Positions 8,341-17,443 of a DNA stretch of 47,535 nucleotides are shown here, in pieces. The notes under the pieces are model-generated. The model ran no database searches and was not told where the DNA came from. It saw nothing but the letters and a program-made list of their open reading frames with translations. The stretch lies in NCBI GenBank assembly GCA_021797915.1, contig JAJZYT010000003.1, positions 64,812-112,346 of the forward strand, in the 5' to 3' direction. How positions within the stretch are numbered: position 1 is the stretch's first letter; the number at the start of each line of letters is the position of its first letter. The translations under genes and the position numbers were made by a program. Source of the DNA: Thermoplasmata archaeon (GTDB lineage: Archaea > Thermoplasmatota > Thermoplasmata > Thermoplasmatales > GCA-001856825).

Positions 8341-8735
8341 AGGGTCTCGCAGGGACGCAGATCAGGGGGCTCCCATTGGGCGCCAACCTCGAGTGCGCGG
8401 ACAACTCCGGAGCGAAGATAATCGCGCTCATCAACGTGAAGGCGTACCACAACACGAAGAGCAGGATACCTGCCGCTTCGGTTGGGGATATGATAATAGC
8501 CTCCGTCAAGAAGGGCTCTCCAGAGATGAGGAGGAAGGTAGTCTACGCTGTGGTAATCAGGCAGCGCAAGACATTCAGGAGGCAGGACGGAATCATGGTC
8601 GAGTTTGAAGACAACGCGGCAGTCCTCGTGCAGGACAACGGGGAAACGAGGGGAACGGAGATAAAGGGTCCAGTGGCGAAGGAGGCCGCCGAGAGATGGC
8701 CAAGGGTGGCTGCCCTTGCCAGCTCAATAGTGTGA
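8337..8735 (+). CDS. rpl14: Ribosomal protein L14 (uL14)
   Basis: Subunit-interface protein. Conserved ANLECADNSGAKIIALINVK near the N terminus and GTEIKGPVAKEAAERWPRVA at the C terminus. 132 residues. The start is TTG 8337, which overlaps the S17 stop and has GAGGGAGGG about 6 bases ahead; no ATG fits the family N terminus. Confidence 0.97.
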   Translation: MKGLAGTQIRGLPLGANLECADNSGAKIIALINVKAYHNTKSRIPAASVGDMIIASVKKGSPEMRRKVVYAVVIRQRKTFRRQDGIMVEFEDNAAVLVQDNGETRGTEIKGPVAKEAAERWPRVAALASSIV

Positions 8736-8745
8736 GGTGATACAA

Positions 8746-9222
8746 ATGAAGAACGTCAGCGTACATCTTTCAAAGGATCTGATTTCAAAGTATGGAGTGA
8801 AGAACTTCCCGTTACGAAAAGGTGACATTGTAAGGATTGTCAGAGGAGATGCAGAGAAGGACGAGAAACTGAACATAGTGGGGAAGGAAGGGAAGGTAAT
8901 CAAGATATTAACCGACAAGGGAAAAGTCATAATCGAAAACATAAACATCTCGAAGGCAGACGGCAAGATGAAACCGAGGAAGCTCGATCCGTCAGCCATT
9001 GTACTCACCAAGCTCATATTAGAAGACAAGAAGAGGAAGGAGAGGTTAACAAAGCTCGCTCAGCTGAGGAACATCACCGTTCAGGAGGAGCCTGAACCAG
9101 AACCAGAGCCGGCTAAGCCTGAGGAGAAGAAGGAAGGGGAGGAAACAGCCACTGAGCCTGAGAAAGATGCAGATGAAGAAAAGGTAGAAGACGAAGAAGA
9201 GGAGGAAGAGAAAGATGAGTAA
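8746..9222 (+). CDS. rpl24: Ribosomal protein L24 (uL24) with an acidic C-terminal tail
   Basis: Assembly-initiating large-subunit protein. The KOW motif (LRKGDIVRIVRGDAEKDEKLNIVGKEGKV) occupies residues 20-50. ATG 8746 is chosen because GAGGTGA lies 5-6 bases ahead; the GTG at 8737 is inside that site. 158 residues against about 120 in most archaea. The excess is a final stretch of about 45 residues almost entirely of Glu, Pro, Lys and Asp, starting with EEPEPEPEPAKPEE and ending in a run of glutamates. It overlaps the S4e start by 8 bases. Confidence 0.95.
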   Translation: MKNVSVHLSKDLISKYGVKNFPLRKGDIVRIVRGDAEKDEKLNIVGKEGKVIKILTDKGKVIIENINISKADGKMKPRKLDPSAIVLTKLILEDKKRKERLTKLAQLRNITVQEEPEPEPEPAKPEEKKEGEETATEPEKDADEEKVEDEEEEEEKDE

Positions 9223-9919
9223 GCACATCAAGAGAATTGCTTCGCCAGTGACGTGGAAGCAGCCGAGGAAGAAGTTCGCGTGGTCTGTCCGCTCAAAGGC
9301 AGGACCACACCCCATGAGGGGGAGCGTTCCCCTAATGGTCATGATAAGGGATGTACTGAAGTTTGCAGATACGGCCAAGGAAGCAAGGAACATTATCACG
9401 AAAGGGAAGGTCGAAGTGGACGGGAGAATAGTCAAGGACTACCAGAGACCAGTAGGTTTCATGGACGTCCTGTCCGTAAAGGATGCAGGAGTCTCAAAAA
9501 GGGTTCTAATGGACAAGCATGGCATTCTGGTGCTCTCCGATCTCAATCAGCAGGAGATCGGCTGGAAGCTCGTCAAGGTCACAGGAAAATCGATCGCGAA
9601 GGGCAACAAGATCCAGATAGCAACACACGATGGTAGGGTTCTCCTGACAAAGGAGAAGAGTGTGAAGAGGGGAGATACCCTGAAGATCAGCATCCCGGAG
9701 CAGAAGATACTCGACGTGTACCCGATGGCAAAAGAGACATCCGTTTATGTTACGGGTGGAGCTCACAAGGGAACGATCACCACGATCAAGGAGATCAATG
9801 TCTCAAAGAGTTATCAGGAGAACACCGTTGAGAGCAACGACAATTTCACGACGACGATGTCAAACGTTTTTGTCCTAGGGAAATCGAAGGGCGAAATAAC
9901 GATACCCGGAGGTGCTTAA
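9215..9919 (+). CDS. rps4e: Ribosomal protein S4e (eS4)
   Basis: Archaeal/eukaryotic small-subunit protein. S4-like RNA-binding segment with ARNIITKGKVEVDGRIVKDYQRPVGFMDVL (residues 65-95) and a C-terminal KOW-like segment with VYVTGGAHKGTITTIKEI. 234 residues, normal. Overlaps L24. Confidence 0.96.
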   Translation: MSKHIKRIASPVTWKQPRKKFAWSVRSKAGPHPMRGSVPLMVMIRDVLKFADTAKEARNIITKGKVEVDGRIVKDYQRPVGFMDVLSVKDAGVSKRVLMDKHGILVLSDLNQQEIGWKLVKVTGKSIAKGNKIQIATHDGRVLLTKEKSVKRGDTLKISIPEQKILDVYPMAKETSVYVTGGAHKGTITTIKEINVSKSYQENTVESNDNFTTTMSNVFVLGKSKGEITIPGGA

Positions 9920-9920
9920 G

Positions 9921-10439
9921 ATGGTGGAAATGACAGACGTCGTCATCGACAAGGTCACAATTAACATAGGGGTCGGGGAGGGAGGGGAGAAACTGGAGAA
10001 GGCAAAGAGTGTGCTGAAGCTTCTGACAACCGGCAACCCCACTATCACAAAGGCAAGGAGGACGAGCAGGGAATTCGGAATCAGGGAAGGACAGCCCCTT
10101 GGCGTCAAGGTAACACTGAAGGGTGAAGAGATGGACAGATTCCTGAAGGAGGCACTGTGGGTGAAGAACAACAAGTGCCTGAGCTACTCTTTCTCGGAAC
10201 AGGGAAGCTACAGTTTCGGCATCGCAGACTATACTGATTTCAAGGGACAGAAGTACAACCCCGAAATAGGAATATTCGGGATGGATGTTGTCGTCACTTT
10301 CAAGAGAAGGGGAGGGTACAGAGTGGCCAGGAGATGGCTCGCCCCAAGACCGGTCCCGAAGAAGATCAGGATCAAAAGGGAAGAAATGATGAAGTTCATG
10401 AAGGACAACTACAAAGTTGATATACTGGAGGTGGGGTGA
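9921..10439 (+). CDS. rpl5: Ribosomal protein L5 (uL5)
   Basis: 5S rRNA-binding protein. Family motifs VDKVTINIGVGEGG-like near residue 10, GIREGQPLGVKVTL near residue 57, and MDVVVTFKRRGGYRVARR. 172 residues. ATG 9921 is chosen because GGAGGTG ends 6 bases upstream; an in-frame GTG at 9912 lies inside that site. Confidence 0.96.
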   Translation: MVEMTDVVIDKVTINIGVGEGGEKLEKAKSVLKLLTTGNPTITKARRTSREFGIREGQPLGVKVTLKGEEMDRFLKEALWVKNNKCLSYSFSEQGSYSFGIADYTDFKGQKYNPEIGIFGMDVVVTFKRRGGYRVARRWLAPRPVPKKIRIKREEMMKFMKDNYKVDILEVG

Positions 10440-10601
10440 TTGGCTCAGACCAAGCTTGCCCCAAAGAAGAAGTACGGGAGGAATGAAGGGTGCGAGAGAT
10501 GTGGAAGGAAGAGGGGGCTAGTAAGGAGATACAACCTGCACCTCTGCAGGCAGTGCTTCAGGGAGATTGCGCCCGATCTCGGTTTCGAGAAATATTCGTG
10601 A
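10440..10601 (+). CDS. rps14: Ribosomal protein S14 (uS14), zinc-binding, 53 aa
   Basis: Small-subunit head protein. The translation from TTG 10440 begins [20 protein letters not shown] and has the zinc pattern C-x2-C...C-x2-C (CERC, CRQC) that defines the zinc-bearing form. The start follows GGAGGTGGGG and overlaps the last base region of L5 (stop 10437-10439). It ends 9 bases before S8. At 53 codons it is easily missed by length filters. Confidence 0.95.
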   Translation: MAQTKLAPKKKYGRNEGCERCGRKRGLVRRYNLHLCRQCFREIAPDLGFEKYS

Positions 10602-10610
10602 GGTGAAAGA

Positions 10611-10994
10611 ATGGCAGATACGTTAAACGATGCACTGATTTCCATAAAGAACGCTTCTAGGCTCGGAAGGCAGGAACTAGACGTCAGAGCCTCCAACCTG
10701 GTCGGGAGGGTACTGAGAGTATTCCAGAAGTATGGATACATAGAGGAATACGAGTACGTGGAAAACGGCAAAGGTGGGTTATTCAAGGTGAAGGTTGCGA
10801 AGACGGTCAATAACTGCGGCGTGATAAAGCCGAGGTTCTCGATAAAGAGGGACGAGCTGGAGAAGTGGGAGTCCAGATACCTGCCTGCCCAGGATATCGG
10901 GATACTGGTTATTTCGACCACATCCGGAGTGATGAGCAATACTGAGGCGAAGAAGAAGGGAACCGGAGGAAGGGCTCTTGCCTTCATCTACTGA
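10611..10994 (+). CDS. rps8: Ribosomal protein S8 (uS8)
   Basis: Central-domain small-subunit protein. N-terminal ADTLNDALISIKNASRLGRQ and the C-terminal block ILVISTTSGVMSNTEAKKKGTGG are diagnostic. 127 residues. AGGTGAAAGA precedes the ATG. Confidence 0.97.
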   Translation: MADTLNDALISIKNASRLGRQELDVRASNLVGRVLRVFQKYGYIEEYEYVENGKGGLFKVKVAKTVNNCGVIKPRFSIKRDELEKWESRYLPAQDIGILVISTTSGVMSNTEAKKKGTGGRALAFIY

Positions 10995-11004
10995 GGTGAT
11001 ATGA

Positions 11005-11538
11005 ATGGAGAGAATTATAGAGGTCCCCAAGGGTGTGAAAGTGAAACTCGAAGGGTTTGACTACGAGGCACAGGGACCAAAAGGCAAGGTCAACAAGATT
11101 TTCAGGAACGAATACGTTGCAGTTGAAATGAAAGAAAAGAAGATCAGGATATACACGAAGAGGGAGAAGAAGACGGACATAGCCGTTGTCGGGACATGGG
11201 CGAGCATAATAAACAGCTCCTTCACGGGCGTGACAAAGGGGTTCATTTACACCATGAAAATAGTCTACGCTCACTTCCCTGTGAAGGTCACCGTCAAGGG
11301 GAACGAGGTACACCTAGACAATTTCCTCGGTGAGAAGAGTCCCAGGAAGGTCATGCTTGGACCGGAAACAAAGGTCACAGTGAAGGGAGATCTTGTCACG
11401 GTGGAGGGCAGTGATCTGGAAATCACTGGAAATGCGGCTGCAAGGATAGAGAAGATGAGCAAGATCAAGGGGTTCGATCCGAGGGTTTTCCAGGATGGAA
11501 TTTACATTGTGAGGAAGGGTGATGTTGTTGAAGGCTGA
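11005..11538 (+). CDS. rpl6: Ribosomal protein L6 (uL6)
   Basis: Two-repeat large-subunit protein near the factor-binding site. The C-terminal repeat motif NFLGEKSPRKV is present, as is the family tail DPRVFQDGIYIV. 177 residues. GAGGTGAT precedes the ATG; another ATG at 11001 is out of frame. Confidence 0.96.
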   Translation: MERIIEVPKGVKVKLEGFDYEAQGPKGKVNKIFRNEYVAVEMKEKKIRIYTKREKKTDIAVVGTWASIINSSFTGVTKGFIYTMKIVYAHFPVKVTVKGNEVHLDNFLGEKSPRKVMLGPETKVTVKGDLVTVEGSDLEITGNAAARIEKMSKIKGFDPRVFQDGIYIVRKGDVVEG

Positions 11539-11923
11539 GATGGACAATGAGGGAAAGAGACTGCTGGGTATCCGGAACAAGATGAACAGGAAGAGGCCGG
11601 AATTCCACAGGCAGGAGTGGTTCAGATACAAGAAGCTTGGAACTTCCTGGAGGAGACCCAGGGGCAAGCACTCTAAGCTGAGGGAGAAGAAGGGATACAG
11701 GCATGCATCGGTCGAGTCAGGGTACAGGGGACCGGTAAAGGTCAGGAATCTCCATCCTTCGGGATTCAAGGAGGTCTACGTTTCAACTCTCGCAGACCTG
11801 GAAAAGATAAATCCGAAAACGGATGCTGCCAGGATCAGTTCGACGGTCGGGATGAAGAAGAGAAGAGTTATCCAGGAGAAGGCCAAGTCCTCTGGAATAA
11901 AGCTACTGAATGAGGTGAAATGA
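11522..11923 (+). CDS. rpl32e: Ribosomal protein L32e (eL32)
   Basis: Archaeal/eukaryotic large-subunit protein. It has RPEFHRQEWFRYKKLGTSWR and the RGKHSKLREKKGYRHASVESG motif. 133 residues from ATG 11522. GTG 11519 is also possible; the purine run GAGGAAGG is spaced better for ATG 11522. Overlaps the L6 end by 17 bases. Confidence 0.95.
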   Translation: MLLKAEMDNEGKRLLGIRNKMNRKRPEFHRQEWFRYKKLGTSWRRPRGKHSKLREKKGYRHASVESGYRGPVKVRNLHPSGFKEVYVSTLADLEKINPKTDAARISSTVGMKKRRVIQEKAKSSGIKLLNEVK

Positions 11924-12378
11924 TGGCAACGCTGAGTCCACAGAAGAGGATGGCTGCCCAGCTCATGAAGGCCGGGATGTCACGGGTATGGATGGACACG
12001 AAGAGCATAGACGACATCGCGGAGGCTGTCACCAAAGACGACATCAGGAAACTGATCAGGAGGAACGTGATACAGAAGAGACCCTCTAAGGGAAACTCAA
12101 GGTCAAGGTTCAAGGCCGCAAAGGCGCAGAGGGACAAGGGAAGGAGGAAGGGTCCCGGGTCAAGGAAGGGTACGAAGAAAGCGAGGGATCCCAGGAAGAG
12201 GAAATGGGTCAGGAGCATCCGGGCAATGAGGAACTCTCTCAAGGAAATGAGAGACTCCGGGAAGATAACTAGGTCAGACTACAGACTCTTCTATAAGAAG
12301 ATCAAGGGAGGAACGTTCAGGACGAGGAATGCTCTGCTCCTCCACATGAGGGAACAGGGGACCCTGAAGGGTGAGTGA
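11923..12378 (+). CDS. rpl19e: Ribosomal protein L19e (eL19)
   Basis: Long-helix large-subunit protein. The family pattern includes QKRMAAQLMKAGMSRVWMD and a highly basic region with RRKGPGSRKGTKKARDPRKR. 151 residues. Two ATG codons lie in tandem (11920, 11923); the second sits 5 bases after GAGGTG and is preferred. The last base of the L32e stop overlaps the start. Confidence 0.95.
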   Translation: MATLSPQKRMAAQLMKAGMSRVWMDTKSIDDIAEAVTKDDIRKLIRRNVIQKRPSKGNSRSRFKAAKAQRDKGRRKGPGSRKGTKKARDPRKRKWVRSIRAMRNSLKEMRDSGKITRSDYRLFYKKIKGGTFRTRNALLLHMREQGTLKGE

Positions 12379-12379
12379 A

Positions 12380-12877
12380 ATGAATTCAAGATACATTATG
12401 CCGCTGAAGAGGAGAAGGCTCCAGAAGACGGACTACAGGAAGAGACTGGCACTCATCAAGTCAGACTCCCCGAGAGCCATCATCAGGAAATCGCTCAAGA
12501 ACATGAAGGTAGATATTGCTGAGTACGCGGTCAACGGGGATAGGATCGTCGCGCACGGTTCCACCGTTGAACTGAAGAAGTTCGGGTGGAAGAGCCCTAC
12601 AGGGAACATGCCAGCCTCCTACCTCGCTGGTTACCTGGTGGGTATCAGGGCAAAGAAGAAGGGAATAAAGCAGGTCGTGGTAGACCTTGGGAGACAGAAG
12701 GTCATCAAGGGAAACAAGCTCATGGCAAGCGTGCAGGGGATGCTAGATTCCGGTCTGAAAGTTCCTGTCAGCAAGAAATTCCTGCCCCACAAGGACAGGC
12801 TCACGGGAAAGCATCTCAAGACCGTTCAAGAGAATTCGATCGAACAGGTAAAGAAAGCGATGGAGGAATCACAGTGA
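12380..12877 (+). CDS. rpl18: Ribosomal protein L18 (uL18)
   Basis: 5S rRNA-binding protein. Core motifs [39 protein letters not shown] and [13 protein letters not shown]. 165 residues. ATG 12380 is preferred over an in-frame GTG at 12371, because the purine-rich GAAGGGTGA lies just ahead of it. Confidence 0.95.
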   Translation: MNSRYIMPLKRRRLQKTDYRKRLALIKSDSPRAIIRKSLKNMKVDIAEYAVNGDRIVAHGSTVELKKFGWKSPTGNMPASYLAGYLVGIRAKKKGIKQVVVDLGRQKVIKGNKLMASVQGMLDSGLKVPVSKKFLPHKDRLTGKHLKTVQENSIEQVKKAMEESQ

Positions 12878-13560
12878 CAAAAGATGAAGTTGAATGGGTA
12901 CCAAAAACGAGGCTCGGCAAGATGGTCAAAGAAGGCAAGATCAAATCCATATCAGAAGTCCTGGGCACCCGTATGCCCATCAGGGAACCGGGGATCGTTG
13001 ACACGCTCGTACCCAATCTCGAGGACGAGGTCATCGAGATAAAGATGGTCCAGAAGATGTCGGACTCTGGAAGGAAGGTGAAGTTTGCCGCGACGGTCGT
13101 TATCGGGAACAAGGATGGCTATGTCGGAATGGGACACGGCAAGGCAAGGGAAACAGGAGACGCAATCCAGAAGGCAATAGAGAACGCGAAGATCAACATC
13201 ATCGAGATCAAGAGAGGATGCGGTTCGTGGGAATGTGGATGCGGAAGGAGTCACACAGTACCGTTCGGAGTGATGGGTAAGTCGGGATCCGTTAGGGTCT
13301 ATCTGAAACCTGCTCCACAGGGTGTCGGACTCGCAATTGGAGACATACCGAAGAAGGTGCTTGCTATTGCAGGGATACAGGATACCTGGGCGTTCTCCGA
13401 GGGACACACCAAGAGCACTGTCAACTTTGCATTCGCGACCTTCAACGCACTCAAGGAGACGGCTAAATTCAAGATAAATGAAAAACTGAATCTTAGTACG
13501 CCGATATACAAGGGAGGTGTAATGAATGTTAGCAGTGATAAAAGTCAGGGGAAGCAATAA
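12874..13560 (+). CDS. rps5: Ribosomal protein S5 (uS5)
   Basis: mRNA-entry and decoding-fidelity protein. The double-stranded-RNA-binding-like N domain has [20 protein letters not shown] and the C domain has [19 protein letters not shown]. The frame is open far upstream inside L18, but the family N terminus ([17 protein letters not shown]) fixes the start at GTG 12874, six bases after GGAGGA and overlapping the L18 stop. 228 residues. A Cys-rich loop ([11 protein letters not shown]) is visible. Confidence 0.95.
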   Translation: MTKDEVEWVPKTRLGKMVKEGKIKSISEVLGTRMPIREPGIVDTLVPNLEDEVIEIKMVQKMSDSGRKVKFAATVVIGNKDGYVGMGHGKARETGDAIQKAIENAKINIIEIKRGCGSWECGCGRSHTVPFGVMGKSGSVRVYLKPAPQGVGLAIGDIPKKVLAIAGIQDTWAFSEGHTKSTVNFAFATFNALKETAKFKINEKLNLSTPIYKGGVMNVSSDKSQGKQ

Positions 13561-14008
13561 AACAGATCCCAAGATCAAGAAATCATTCCGACAGCTGAGG
13601 CTAACCAGGAACAATCACCTAGTCCTCGTGGATGAGTCACAGCTTGGACAGGTGAAGAAGGCGAGGGACTACGTCACCTGGGGGGAGATTGACGAGGAAC
13701 ACCTGATCAAATTGCTCGAGGAGAAGGGAAGGATCGTCGGAGACAAACCCCTGGAGGAAGAAGCTATAAAGGAACTTGGTTTCGGGACGATCAGGGAAAT
13801 GGCTACAAAGCTTCTAGACGGAAGCATGAAAGTGAACGACATAGAGGGTTTGAAGCCTGTATTCAGGATGAATCCGCCGAGGAAGGGATACCATTCCACG
13901 AGAAGAACGTACAAAATGAAGGGTGCCCTGGGATACAGAGGGAAGGACATAAACAAACTCATAGACGCAATGCTGGAAGGTGGTAAGAGTGGTAAGGGAG
14001 AAAACTAA
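13526..14008 (+). CDS. rpl30: Ribosomal protein L30 (uL30), archaeal long form
   Basis: 5S rRNA-region protein. It starts [20 protein letters not shown] and continues as the archaeal long form through [21 protein letters not shown] to the C terminus. 160 residues. GGAGGTG precedes the ATG; the gene overlaps S5 by 35 bases. Confidence 0.95.
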   Translation: MLAVIKVRGSNKTDPKIKKSFRQLRLTRNNHLVLVDESQLGQVKKARDYVTWGEIDEEHLIKLLEEKGRIVGDKPLEEEAIKELGFGTIREMATKLLDGSMKVNDIEGLKPVFRMNPPRKGYHSTRRTYKMKGALGYRGKDINKLIDAMLEGGKSGKGEN

Positions 14009-14429
14009 GAAGTTGAGAGGTGGAGCGTACGGTCGAGGGCACAAGGCCGGTAGAGGAAAGGGAAAGAGAGGAGGAAACGGAATGGCCGGTCTTGGAAAGC
14101 ACAGGTGGATCTGGATGCAGGTATACATGCCTGACCACTACGGAGTCCACGGATTTACCAGACACGCACAGAAGGTCGACGTCAAGGCGATCAACATCGG
14201 AGACATCGACAGAACTTCAGAGAAGCTGGTGGAAACAGGGATGGCACTGGTTGAAGAAGACAAGATCAGGGTAGACCTGGAGAAGATGGGATTCGGAGTG
14301 CTTCTGGGTGGAGGGCAGGTCGGAAGACCGTTTATAATCAAGGTGGGAAAGGCAACCGAGAAAGCAATTGAAAAAGTCAAGAATGCAGGGGGAGAGGTAG
14401 AAACTGATGGCGGAGATAAAGAGGAATAG
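13989..14429 (+). CDS. rpl15: Ribosomal protein L15 (uL15)
   Basis: Large-subunit assembly protein. It has the glycine-rich N terminus [23 protein letters not shown] and the archaeal-type KHRWIW segment. 146 residues from GTG 13989, which fits the family MVR(D/E)KTKKLRG beginning and lies 6 bases after GAAGGTG. GTG 13980 is an alternative. Confidence 0.95.
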   Translation: MVREKTKKLRGGAYGRGHKAGRGKGKRGGNGMAGLGKHRWIWMQVYMPDHYGVHGFTRHAQKVDVKAINIGDIDRTSEKLVETGMALVEEDKIRVDLEKMGFGVLLGGGQVGRPFIIKVGKATEKAIEKVKNAGGEVETDGGDKEE

Positions 14430-16164
14430 ATTAGTTTCCATACCTCTGATTCTCGTATTCGCCGCTAATGTGTACATAGACTACAGGTACGCACATTACA
14501 ACATACCGTACACGGTCATAATCTCACTCTTCCTATCACCGCTCTACTACCTTGCGTATCTTCTTCTATCTTACACCGGCGAGGGTTCCAAGCTGTACGG
14601 TTGGAAGAACCTCGTTGAGAGACTTCCCGCGGTCAAGAGACCGGGAAGGCACGTCAGGTTCAAGGAGAAGTTCCTCTGGACTGCACTGGTGCTGATAATT
14701 TACTTTGCACTGTCGAACGTATTCGTGTACGGGCTCGACAAGGCGCAGATAATCGACGTGTTCGCCCAGTTCCGTACCATATTCGCAGGTCAGGCCGGTT
14801 CAATAATGGACCTCGGAATAGGTCCAATCGTTACGGCCAGCATCATCATGCAACTGTTCTCCGGAGCGAAGATCATCAACATAGACCTTACGAAGGGAGA
14901 GGACAAAGCCCTCTACCAGGGAGCACAGAAACTCTTGGTGATCATAATGATATTCGTGGAGGCAGTACCTCAGGTATTCGGTTACCTCCCACCAGACCCG
15001 ATACTCATCTCGGGGCTGAATGCTGCCGTACCAGGATATGGACTGCTGCTTGCCAGAATGGCCATAATCCTGCAGATATTCATGGGCTCGTACTTGCTGT
15101 TCTTCATGGATGAGCTTGTATCTAAGTGGGGAATAGGCTCCGGAGTTTCACTCTTCATCGCAGCAGGAGTTTCACAGGCACTGATTCTCGGGACCCTGAA
15201 CTGGGTGCCGGTCAGCACATCTTCTGCGTTGTCGGTACTCAATCCACCAAGTGGGGCGCTTCCCAAGACATTCTATCTCCTGGGCCACTTCAGCGCTGCC
15301 TCGCTGTTCTCGGGTGGACTAGAGAGGATTCTGTTTTCGCCTCCGAATCCACTGATCGCGCTAGTGGGAACTATATTCATTTTCTTCCTTGTGGTTTGGG
15401 CACAAACGGTAAAGGTGGAATTGCCGCTGGCCCACGAGAGGGCCAGAGGTGCGAGGGGAAGATATCCGATACAGTTGATGTACGCATCCAACATACCAGT
15501 CATACTCGCAGCAGCGGTTCTTGCTAACCTATCTATGTGGACACTGCTGTTCTGGACAAATCCTACACTCGCCCACGTTCCGATATTTGGGCACAACTGG
15601 TTGCTTGGTGCATATCCATCGTCATCGCTAGCCACCCAGCTGAACATACAGCAGACGACTCCTATCGGTGGACTGGCGTGGTACCTTGCAAATCCGAACG
15701 GGATAGCCAACTGGCTCTTCCCGATATTACAGCCTTCGGTGTACAAGACACAACTGCTCAACCATCCCCCATGGGAGATGAGCGTCCACGTGCTGGCTTA
15801 TGTCACTTTCATGGTCGGAGCATCTGTAATGTTCGCGAAGTTCTGGATTGAGACGACCAACATGAACTCTGAAGGTGTCGCGAGACAGATTCAAAGCTCC
15901 GGGATGCAGATCCCCGGATTCAGAAGGGACCCGAGGGTCCTCAAGAGGGTCCTGGACAAATACATACCTGCAATCACAGTCTTCAGCGGTGCTGCGGTAG
16001 GAGCACTGGCTGCTGGAGCAGACCTCATCGGCACGGTCGGTAACGCCTCAGGAACCGGTGTGTTGCTGACTGTAGGTATTGTCATTCAGCTATACCAAGC
16101 GATGGGCAAGGAGCAGATGACAGAAATGTATCCTTTCATGAGAGACTTCTTTGGAGGATTGTAG
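14407..16164 (+). CDS. secY: Protein translocase subunit SecY with an extra N-terminal membrane segment
   Basis: Central channel of the Sec translocon. The usual archaeal SecY N terminus (NLVERLPAV...FKEKFLWTALVLIIYFAL) begins only at residue 68. It is preceded by about 65 residues with two strongly hydrophobic segments (about 9-25 and 33-55). Plug and half-channel motifs follow (FAGQAGSIMDLGIGPIVTASIIMQL, about 124-148; the family glycine-rich GIGSGVSLFIAAG). Later loops are also long (about 275-310 and 390-440). Total length is 585 against about 430-490 for most archaeal SecY. The ATG overlaps the L15 end by 23 bases. Confidence 0.95.
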   Translation: MAEIKRNRLVSIPLILVFAANVYIDYRYAHYNIPYTVIISLFLSPLYYLAYLLLSYTGEGSKLYGWKNLVERLPAVKRPGRHVRFKEKFLWTALVLIIYFALSNVFVYGLDKAQIIDVFAQFRTIFAGQAGSIMDLGIGPIVTASIIMQLFSGAKIINIDLTKGEDKALYQGAQKLLVIIMIFVEAVPQVFGYLPPDPILISGLNAAVPGYGLLLARMAIILQIFMGSYLLFFMDELVSKWGIGSGVSLFIAAGVSQALILGTLNWVPVSTSSALSVLNPPSGALPKTFYLLGHFSAASLFSGGLERILFSPPNPLIALVGTIFIFFLVVWAQTVKVELPLAHERARGARGRYPIQLMYASNIPVILAAAVLANLSMWTLLFWTNPTLAHVPIFGHNWLLGAYPSSSLATQLNIQQTTPIGGLAWYLANPNGIANWLFPILQPSVYKTQLLNHPPWEMSVHVLAYVTFMVGASVMFAKFWIETTNMNSEGVARQIQSSGMQIPGFRRDPRVLKRVLDKYIPAITVFSGAAVGALAAGADLIGTVGNASGTGVLLTVGIVIQLYQAMGKEQMTEMYPFMRDFFGGL

Positions 16165-16169
16165 AACAG

Positions 16170-16733
16170 ATGAAAGTGATAATAGGGGGGATTCCCGGGG
16201 TAGGAAAGACCACAGTCCTCGAAGAACTCTTGAAGGATGGGTTCAGGGTAGAAAACTACGGGGACGCAATGCTCAAGGAAGCCATTGCCCGGGATTATGC
16301 AAAGAGTAGGGACGAGCTGAGAAAACTTCCGGTGGTGAAGCAGCAGGAGATACAGGCGCTTGCAGCGGAGAAACTCGCGCAGTTCAAGGATGTCATCATC
16401 GACACTCACTTCTCAGTCAACACCAAGGGAGGGTACCTCCCTGGGTTGCCAGTCAACGTACTAGATACACTACATCCGGACCTTTTCATATCAATAGAAG
16501 CGGACCCGCTCGAGATATTTGAAAGGAGAAAGAACGATCCAAGAAGGAACAGGGACAAGGACTCCCTCGAGAGGATTAGGTCTCACATGGAGGCCAACAG
16601 GGAATACGGGATAACTTATTCTGCCATGACAGGCTCTCCACTGCTGGTCGTAATGAACGAGAACGGAAAGGTAAAAGAGGCTTCTTTAAAGATAATATCC
16701 GTAATAAGACCGAACGATGAAGGTGGGCAATGA
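16170..16733 (+). CDS. adkA: Archaeal adenylate kinase
   Basis: Interconverts AMP, ADP and ATP. The P-loop GIPGVGKTT is at residues 7-15, and the archaeal-type FERRKNDPRRNRDKDSLERI lid/arginine segment is at about 113-132. 187 residues, right for the trimeric archaeal family and unlike bacterial Adk. Five bases after secY; the stop overlaps the next gene by four bases. Its place between secY and the DUF106 gene is the standard archaeal order. Confidence 0.95.
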   Translation: MKVIIGGIPGVGKTTVLEELLKDGFRVENYGDAMLKEAIARDYAKSRDELRKLPVVKQQEIQALAAEKLAQFKDVIIDTHFSVNTKGGYLPGLPVNVLDTLHPDLFISIEADPLEIFERRKNDPRRNRDKDSLERIRSHMEANREYGITYSAMTGSPLLVVMNENGKVKEASLKIISVIRPNDEGGQ

Positions 16734-17443
16734 GTCAGAGACGACGATCTCCACCAACACCTCAGACCAGGGAACAGCAGCAGGCCATGTCATCTTCGAT
16801 GAGGACGCAGATGCTCTATTTCCTGATAATGATACTTCTTCTCTTCGTTTATACTGTCCCGACCCTGAGGGAATTGTTCTCGATACCCATGACGTACATC
16901 CTTCAGCCGGTCATAGGGTTCGACTACACTCGTCCACTATTCACAATCCTTGGGGCAGCTCTCCTGACCGGATTTGTGAACACGATTGCAAGACATTTCT
17001 TCACCGATTATTTCGGTATGGCAGAAATGCAGCACAAGAACAAGAAACTCCAGGAGAGATATAGGGAGGCAATAAGGTCAAGAGACAAGGCTGAAATGGA
17101 TTCAGTCAGAGCCGAGCAGTCCAGGTCAATGCAGGACTCGATGAAGTTGACACAGCAGCAGATGAAGCCAACTTTCGTGACACTGATACTCACGGTGCTG
17201 ATCTTTGCGTGGTTGATAGGATTCATGTACCAGGTCCAGAAACTCGATTTCACAACGATCAATTCACCGTTCGGTCAGGGGGACCTCATGACGCGCTATT
17301 TCGGATTCTATATATGGATAGGACTGTACTCGCTGTTTTCACTAATATTCACATACCCGTTGCAGTACTCGCTCAAACTATGGTACATGAGGCGGAGAGT
17401 TAGGAATGAGGGTAACTATATCGGGCCCACCGGGCAGCGGTAA
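16730..17443 (+). CDS. EMC3/TMCO1-type membrane protein (DUF106), probable Oxa1-superfamily insertase
   Basis: Archaeal DUF106 proteins belong to the Oxa1/YidC/Get1/EMC3 insertase superfamily and are thought to help insert membrane proteins. I see hydrophobic segments at about residues 28-44, 70-88, 148-166 and 190-210. A charged helical cytoplasmic stretch (about 98-145, QHKNKKLQERYREAIRSRDK and beyond) fits the coiled coil of the superfamily. 237 residues. Follows secY and adkA in the same transcript, which supports a role beside the translocon. Overlaps cmk by 38 bases. Confidence 0.88.
   Translation: MSQRRRSPPTPQTREQQQAMSSSMRTQMLYFLIMILLLFVYTVPTLRELFSIPMTYILQPVIGFDYTRPLFTILGAALLTGFVNTIARHFFTDYFGMAEMQHKNKKLQERYREAIRSRDKAEMDSVRAEQSRSMQDSMKLTQQQMKPTFVTLILTVLIFAWLIGFMYQVQKLDFTTINSPFGQGDLMTRYFGFYIWIGLYSLFSLIFTYPLQYSLKLWYMRRRVRNEGNYIGPTGQR

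Noticed and set aside
12586-12873. N-terminal extension of S5 by 96 residues
   Set aside because: Those residues are the out-of-frame reading of L18 and have no match to any S5. GTG 12874 has a good binding site.
12952-13614. A 220-codon open frame on the minus strand across S5
   Set aside because: It lies wholly inside S5 and the start of L30, which have clear family matches. The translation has no motif, and long antisense frames are common in this purine-skewed coding stretch.
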